Positions 33,596-40,697 of a DNA stretch of 40,697 nucleotides are shown here, one piece after another. The position numbers and the translations under genes are program-made. Under the pieces are notes generated by a model. It was given only the letters and a program-made list of their open reading frames with translations, was not told the DNA's origin and searched no databases. The stretch covers positions 1 through 40,697 of the forward strand of contig CAUJIU010000044.1 of NCBI GenBank assembly GCA_963205075.1, written 5' to 3'. Numbering within the stretch: position 1 is the first letter of the stretch; each line of letters begins with the position of its first letter. Origin of the DNA: Pseudomonadota bacterium (GTDB taxonomy: Bacteria > Pseudomonadota > Alphaproteobacteria > Rhodobacterales > Rhodobacteraceae).

Positions 33596-34380
33596 CCGCG
33601 CCCGTCATCCACCCCTCGGCGGTGATCGAGGCCGGGGCGCAGGTCGGGCCGGGCTGTGTGATCGGCCCGTTCTGCCATGTGGGCAGCCATGTGGTGCTGG
33701 CCGAGGGCGTGACCCTGAAATCGCATGTCGTGATCACCGGCGATACGCATATCGGCGCCCATAGCACGGTGTTTTCCTTCGCGGTGATCGGCGAGATCCC
33801 GCAGGACCTCAAGTTTGCCGGCGAACGGACCAGCCTGCGCATCGGCGCCCGCAACCGCATCCGCGAGCATGTGACGATGAATACCGGCACCTCGGGCGGC
33901 GGCGGCGTGACCCGCATCGGCGATGACGGGCTGTTCATGGCCGGCTGCCACATCGCCCATGACGCGCAGATCGGCAACCGGGTGATCGTGGTCAACGGCT
34001 CGGCGGTGGCCGGCCACTGCATCATTGCCGATGACGTGATCATCGGCGGGCTGTCGGGCATCCACCAGTTCGTGCGCATCGGCAGGGGCGCGATCATCGG
34101 CGCGCTGACCATGGTGACCAATGACGTGATCCCCTACGCGCTGGTGCAGGGCCCGCGCGGGGTGCTCGACGGGCTCAACCTGGTGGGGCTCAAGCGCAAG
34201 GGCGTGGACCGGGCCGACATCACCGCCCTGCGCGCCGCCTTTCAGGCGCTCAAGGACGGCGAGGGCACCTTTCTCGACCGCGCCCGCCGGCTGGAAACCG
34301 AGAGTGACAGCCCCTTCGTGCAGGAGATGGTGGCCTTCATCCTCGGCGAGACCGACCGCAGCTTCCTGACCCCGGGCTAG
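33592..34380 (+). CDS. lpxA: UDP-GlcNAc O-acyltransferase LpxA
   Basis: A 262-residue lipid A enzyme, the first committed acylation. Left-handed beta-helix hexapeptide repeats (about 5-190) carry the catalytic H123 in [10 protein letters not shown]. The C-terminal helical part has [13 protein letters not shown]. Length is normal. It overlaps fabZ by four bases and is 3 bp from lpxI. It uses 3-hydroxyacyl-ACP. Confidence 0.97.
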   Translation: MTAPVIHPSAVIEAGAQVGPGCVIGPFCHVGSHVVLAEGVTLKSHVVITGDTHIGAHSTVFSFAVIGEIPQDLKFAGERTSLRIGARNRIREHVTMNTGTSGGGGVTRIGDDGLFMAGCHIAHDAQIGNRVIVVNGSAVAGHCIIADDVIIGGLSGIHQFVRIGRGAIIGALTMVTNDVIPYALVQGPRGVLDGLNLVGLKRKGVDRADITALRAAFQALKDGEGTFLDRARRLETESDSPFVQEMVAFILGETDRSFLTPG

Positions 34381-34383
34381 GCG

Positions 34384-35175
34384 ATGCTGGCGCTGATCGC
34401 GGGAACCGGCGCATTGCCAGCCGAGCTGGTGCAGAGGCTGGCCAAAGCGGGCCAGGTGCCGCTGATCTGCGAAATGCAGGGCTTTGAGCCCGACCTGCCG
34501 GAGGGGCTCGAGCGGATCGCGTTCCGCATCGAGCATCTTGGCAGCCTGTTCGCGCAGTTGCGCGCCCGCGCCGTGACCGAGATCTGCCTTTGCGGCGCGG
34601 TGCGCCGGCCCGAGATCGACCCCGGCGCGGTCGACAGGCGCACCGCTCCGCTTATGGCACGCCTGACCGTCGCCATGGGGCAGGGCGACGATGCCGCGCT
34701 GCGGGCGCTGATGGCGATTGTCGAGGCCGAGGGCTTTGCCCTCCGCGCCGCCCATGAGATCGCGCCCGACCTGCTGCCGCCCGTCGGCCCGGACCATCCC
34801 GAACTGGCCTCGGACGCAAACCGGGGCGAGGCGGTGCTGCGGGCGATGGCCGCGGCCGATATCGGGCAGGCCTGCGTCCTGCGCGCGGGTCAGGTGCTGG
34901 CGGTCGAGGCGGCCTTCGGCACCGACTGGATGCTCGACAGCCTGCGCGGGCAGGCGCAGGGCGCGGTGCTCTACAAGGCCCCCAAGCCCGGACAGGACCG
35001 CCGCGCCGATCTGCCGGTGATCGGGCCCGGCACGGTGCGGGCCGCCGACAGGGCGGGCATCCGCGCCATCATCATCGAGGCCGGCGGGGTCATGGTGCTG
35101 GACCAGCCGCAGGTTGGCCGTCTGTGCGCGGCGGCGGGCATCGCGCTCTGGGTGCGGCCCAAGGGACCGGCGTGA
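34384..35175 (+). CDS. lpxI: UDP-2,3-diacylglucosamine hydrolase LpxI
   Basis: A 263-residue LpxI (DUF1009), the alphaproteobacterial replacement for LpxH that makes 2,3-diacylglucosamine 1-phosphate. It begins MLALIAGTGALPAELV, the typical N-terminus, with the family's C-terminal segment AIIIEAGGVMVLDQP near 231-245 and a conserved RAGQVLAVEAAFGTDWML near 173-190. lpxB follows with a GTGA overlap. It is 3 bp from lpxA. Confidence 0.95.
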   Translation: MLALIAGTGALPAELVQRLAKAGQVPLICEMQGFEPDLPEGLERIAFRIEHLGSLFAQLRARAVTEICLCGAVRRPEIDPGAVDRRTAPLMARLTVAMGQGDDAALRALMAIVEAEGFALRAAHEIAPDLLPPVGPDHPELASDANRGEAVLRAMAAADIGQACVLRAGQVLAVEAAFGTDWMLDSLRGQAQGAVLYKAPKPGQDRRADLPVIGPGTVRAADRAGIRAIIIEAGGVMVLDQPQVGRLCAAAGIALWVRPKGPA

Positions 35176-36305
35176 GGGTCTTTGTCATCGCCGGCGAGGC
35201 CTCGGGCGACAGGCTGGGCGCCGCGCTGATGCAGGGCCTGCGCCAGTTGCGGCCCGAGGTGGCGTTTGAGGGCATCGGGGGCGCGCAGATGACGGCGCAG
35301 GGCCTGACCTCGCGCTTCGACATGAGCGAGTTGAGCCTGATGGGGCTGGCCGAGATCCTGCCCCGGTATCGCGCGCTCAAGCGCCGGATCGCCCAGACGG
35401 CAAAGGCAGTGCTGGCGATGCGCCCCGAGGTTCTGGTGACCATCGACAGCCCGGATTTCTGCCTGCGGGTGGCGCGGATGGTGCGCGCGGCCAACCCCGC
35501 CATCCGCATCGTGCATTACGTCGCGCCCTCGGTCTGGGCCTGGCGGCCGGGGCGGGCGCGGCGCATGGCCGGGCTGGTCGACCAGGTGCTGGCGCTGTTG
35601 CCCTTCGAGCCGCCCTATCTGCACGCCCATGGCATCGCCTGCGATTTCGTCGGCCATCCGGTGGTGGCAGAGCCAGTGGCCACGCCCGACGAGGTCGCGG
35701 CCTTCCGCGCGGCTCACGGGCTGGGGGCGCAGGTGCTCTGCGTGCTGCCCGGATCGCGGCAAAGCGAGGTGCGGCGGTTGGCGCCCATATTCGGCGAGGT
35801 GCTGCGCCGCTTTGCCCCGGCCCGTCCGGGCCTGCAAGTGCTGGTGCCCGCCGCGCCGGGGATGGAAGGCCCGCTGGCCCGGCTGACTTCCGCCTGGCCG
35901 GTCAGGCCGGTGATTGTCGCCTCCGATGCCGGTTACAGCAAATCGGCGATGTTTCAGGCCAGCCACGCGGCGCTGGCCGCCTCGGGCACCGTGTCGCTGG
36001 AACTGGCCGCGGCCGGGACGCCGATGGTCATCGCCTATGACATGAACTGGCTGTCGCGCCTGATCATCGCGCGGATGCTGCTGGTCGATACCGTCACGCT
36101 GGTCAATCTGGTCAGCGAGACCCGCGCGGTGCCGGAATTCATCGGCAGGACCTGCCGGCCCGAGCCGATCGCGGGCGGGCTGGCCCGTCTCTGGGACCAC
36201 CCGCAAGAGCAGAGAGCGGCGATGGCGCTGACCATGAAGCGGCTGGGGCAAGGTGGCGAGGCGCCGGGCCTTCGCGCCGCGCGCGCCATACTCGACCGGC
36301 TCTAG
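35172..36305 (+). CDS. lpxB: Lipid A disaccharide synthase LpxB
   Basis: A 377-residue family-19 glycosyltransferase that joins lipid X and UDP-diacylglucosamine. It starts at a GTG ([17 protein letters not shown]), which overlaps the lpxI stop by four bases (GTGA); the open frame to 35124 adds unrelated residues. The GEASGD motif, [10 protein letters not shown] and the C-terminal [17 protein letters not shown] region are present. Its stop shares the palindrome CTAG with the convergent mnmA stop. Confidence 0.95.
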   Translation: MRVFVIAGEASGDRLGAALMQGLRQLRPEVAFEGIGGAQMTAQGLTSRFDMSELSLMGLAEILPRYRALKRRIAQTAKAVLAMRPEVLVTIDSPDFCLRVARMVRAANPAIRIVHYVAPSVWAWRPGRARRMAGLVDQVLALLPFEPPYLHAHGIACDFVGHPVVAEPVATPDEVAAFRAAHGLGAQVLCVLPGSRQSEVRRLAPIFGEVLRRFAPARPGLQVLVPAAPGMEGPLARLTSAWPVRPVIVASDAGYSKSAMFQASHAALAASGTVSLELAAAGTPMVIAYDMNWLSRLIIARMLLVDTVTLVNLVSETRAVPEFIGRTCRPEPIAGGLARLWDHPQEQRAAMALTMKRLGQGGEAPGLRAARAILDRL

Positions 36306-37441
36306 CGGCCCTTCCAGATCCAGCCGCCGCCAAGGATGCGGGTCGAATCGGGGTCGTAGAACACGCAGGCCTGCCCCGGCGAGACGCCTTCCTCGGCGGT
36401 CAGCAGTTCCACCTCGGCCTCGGTGGCCGAAAGCGGCCGCAGCACGGCCGGCACCGGCGGCCGGGTCGAGCGGACCCGCACCAGCACTTCGCGCTCGGCC
36501 AGTGCATCAAAGGCGCCGTCGCCGATCCAGTTGACCTCGCGCAGCGGCACGCGCCGGGTCGCCAGCATCTCCTTGGGCCCGACGATCACCTGGCGCGCAT
36601 CGACATCGAGCCGCACCACGTAGAGCGGATCGGCCAGCCCGCCGATGCCCAGCCCGCGCCGCTGGCCGATGGTGTAGTGGATGACCCCCTGGTGCCGGCC
36701 CAGCACGTTGCCTTCCGCGTCAACGATCTCGCCGGGTTCGGCAGAGCCGGGGCGCAGTTTCTCGATCACCCGCGCATAGTTGCCATCGGGCACGAAGCAG
36801 ATGTCCTGACTGTCAGGCTTGTCGGCCACCGAAAGCCCGTAGCGCGCCGCCAGCGCGCGGGTCTCGGCCTTGGAATGCAGATGCCCGAGCGGAAAGCGCA
36901 GGTATTCAAGCTGTTCCCGCGTGGTCGAGAACAGGAAATAGCTCTGGTCGCGGTTGGGGTCGGCGGCCGAATGCAGCTCTGGCCCGTTCACTCCCAGCTT
37001 GCGCTGGATATAATGGCCGGTAGCCATGCAATCGGCATCGAGGTCGCGCGCGGTCTGCATCAGGTCGCGGAACTTGACGCGCTCGTTGCAGCGGATGCAG
37101 GGCACCGGGGTGGCGCCGGCCAGGTAGCTGTCGGCGAATTCGTCGATCACCGCCTCGCGGAACATGTTCTCGTAATCGAGCACGTAATGGGGAAAGCCCA
37201 TCGCCTCGGCCACCCGGCGCGCATCGTGGATGTCACGCCCGGCGCAGCAGGCACCCTTCTTGGCCAAGGCCGCGCCGTGGTCATAAAGCTGCAAGGTCAC
37301 GCCGACCACGTCATAGCCCTGATCGGCCAGCAGCGCCGCCACCACCGAGCTGTCGACGCCGCCCGACATGGCCACCACCACCCGCGTCTGGGCGGGCGGC
37401 TTGGCAAAGCCGAGCGAATTGAGTGCGGGATCGAGGGGCAT
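36302..37441 (-). CDS. mnmA: tRNA-specific 2-thiouridylase MnmA
   Basis: A 379-residue enzyme that puts sulfur on wobble U34 of Glu, Gln and Lys tRNAs. The PP-loop SGGVDSSV is near 26-33; catalytic cysteines are C118 (PCIRCNE) and C215 (SQDICF). The adenylation and C-terminal beta-barrel domains are complete. It converges on lpxB, sharing CTAG at the ends, so neither can have a 3' UTR without overlapping the other's coding end. It is divergent from sciP over 130 bp. Confidence 0.96.
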   Translation of the reverse strand: MPLDPALNSLGFAKPPAQTRVVVAMSGGVDSSVVAALLADQGYDVVGVTLQLYDHGAALAKKGACCAGRDIHDARRVAEAMGFPHYVLDYENMFREAVIDEFADSYLAGATPVPCIRCNERVKFRDLMQTARDLDADCMATGHYIQRKLGVNGPELHSAADPNRDQSYFLFSTTREQLEYLRFPLGHLHSKAETRALAARYGLSVADKPDSQDICFVPDGNYARVIEKLRPGSAEPGEIVDAEGNVLGRHQGVIHYTIGQRRGLGIGGLADPLYVVRLDVDARQVIVGPKEMLATRRVPLREVNWIGDGAFDALAEREVLVRVRSTRPPVPAVLRPLSATEAEVELLTAEEGVSPGQACVFYDPDSTRILGGGWIWKGR

Positions 37442-37571
37442 GGGACCGTCCGGATGGCTGAGGTCTGCTGCAATATAGGAAAATGCTATCTTCTCTCAAC
37501 CCCCCGTGTTCAGCGCTCCTTAAATCCTGCCCCCCAACCTGACAGGCGCGAAGGTCACAAAGGGGTGTGAG

Positions 37572-37850
37572 ATGTTCTTGCGCAAGATCGACGGGCCAAG
37601 ATCCGTCACCCTGCCCGACGGGCAGATCATGACGCGGGCGGACCTGCCGCCCAAGGAAACCCGGCGCTGGGTCGCCTCGCGCAAGGCGGCGGTGGTGCGC
37701 GCGGTGGCCGCCGGCCTGATTTCGCGCGCGGCGGCCATCGACACTTACGGGCTGTCCGAAGACGAGTTCGCGGCCTGGGAAACCGCCGTCGCGCGCCATG
37801 GCGAAGCGGCCTTGCGCGCCACCGCCCTGCAAAAGTATAGACAACCCTAG
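37572..37850 (+). CDS. sciP: CtrA inhibitor SciP (DUF1153)
   Basis: A 92-residue DUF1153 helix-turn-helix protein; in Caulobacter SciP binds CtrA and blocks its activation of targets, and related proteins act in R. capsulatus. The start MFLRKIDGPRSVTLPDG and the ISRAAAIDTYGLSEDEFAAWE helix-turn-helix are typical. It is 91 bp upstream of ctrA, on the same strand, so a regulator and its inhibitor sit together. Little else is known from sequence. Confidence 0.92.
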   Translation: MFLRKIDGPRSVTLPDGQIMTRADLPPKETRRWVASRKAAVVRAVAAGLISRAAAIDTYGLSEDEFAAWETAVARHGEAALRATALQKYRQP

Positions 37851-37853
37851 GTA

Positions 37854-37941
37854 GAATCGGAAATGGTGATCCGGACGGTAACGTGCAGTTAACCAAACCC
37901 GGCCTAGGGTTGGTCATCACGAGACTCTTGCGGAGGACGGA

Positions 37942-37950
<9 letters not shown>
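37854..37950 (+). promoter_or_regulatory. ctrA upstream region: CtrA box and three GANTC sites
   Basis: GTAA-N7-TTAA (37878-37892) matches the CtrA box TTAA-N7-TTAA at 7 of 8 bases. GANTC sites are at 37854-37858 (GAATC), 37923-37927 (GACTC) and 37946-37950 (GAATC, inside the first ctrA codons). The layout fits autoregulation by CtrA and methylation-dependent control via CcrM/GcrA. Confidence 0.6.

Positions 37951-40697
<2,747 letters not shown>

Noticed and set aside
35124-35171. lpxB beginning at ATG 35124
   Set aside because: The extra 16 residues do not belong to LpxB and overlap lpxI in another frame; GTG at 35172 gives the standard N-terminus and a GTGA overlap.

Overview
The window is a GC-rich stretch of an alphaproteobacterial chromosome, almost certainly order Rhodobacterales (Rhodobacteraceae-like). 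This rests on recognisable gene content and order: a pyrH-frr-uppS-cdsA-dxr-rseP-bamA-skp-fabZ-lpxA-lpxI-lpxB run; use of LpxI rather than LpxH; an adjacent sciP (DUF1153)-ctrA pair; GANTC (CcrM-type) sites beside ctrA; and an IalB-family protein. No rRNA, tRNA, CRISPR array, prophage or insertion sequence was recognised. The DNA is nearly all chromosomal core genes plus one transport cluster.

Layout. 1-6.0 kb: the 3' end of an amidohydrolase, a DUF882 (M15-like) cell-wall protein facing it, then a + strand group of L,D-transpeptidase, LpxD, a dedicated acyl carrier protein and a KAS II/NodE-like ketosynthase. 6.0-10.9 kb: an IalB-family periplasmic protein, two candidate tandem small RNAs with mutually complementary segments, a HerA-like ATPase, a CorC/DUF21-CBS membrane protein and XerD. 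10.9-15.7 kb: a 50-residue membrane protein coupled to a 518-residue exported protein of unknown function, divergent from aroK-aroB, then ssb and a lytic transglycosylase. 15.7-23.3 kb: an AraC-family regulator followed by a peptide/nickel-type ABC importer (Tat-exported binding protein, two permeases, fused double ATPase). 23.4-36.3 kb: miaA facing away from the long pyrH-to-lpxB run. 36.3-40.7 kb: mnmA, sciP, ctrA and the 5' part of ligA.

The genes combine into envelope building (undecaprenyl-PP, CDP-diacylglycerol, MEP isoprenoids, Bam, lipid A, periplasmic chaperone and protease, peptidoglycan crosslinking and cleavage), translation and RNA modification (frr, miaA, mnmA), DNA maintenance (ssb, xerD, ligA), the shikimate pathway and cell-cycle control (sciP, ctrA).

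The most interesting items are the paired small-RNA candidates at 6.77-6.94 kb; the displaced LpxD with its own ACP and ketosynthase while the bam-lpx operon has no lpxD; the ctrA promoter with a near-consensus CtrA box and three GANTC sites; an unannotated-size 41-residue membrane protein and a perfect DnaA box between rseP and bamA; and a 10-bp inverted repeat flanking the likely promoter of the ABC operon. All calls come from reading the sequence; no database search was run.
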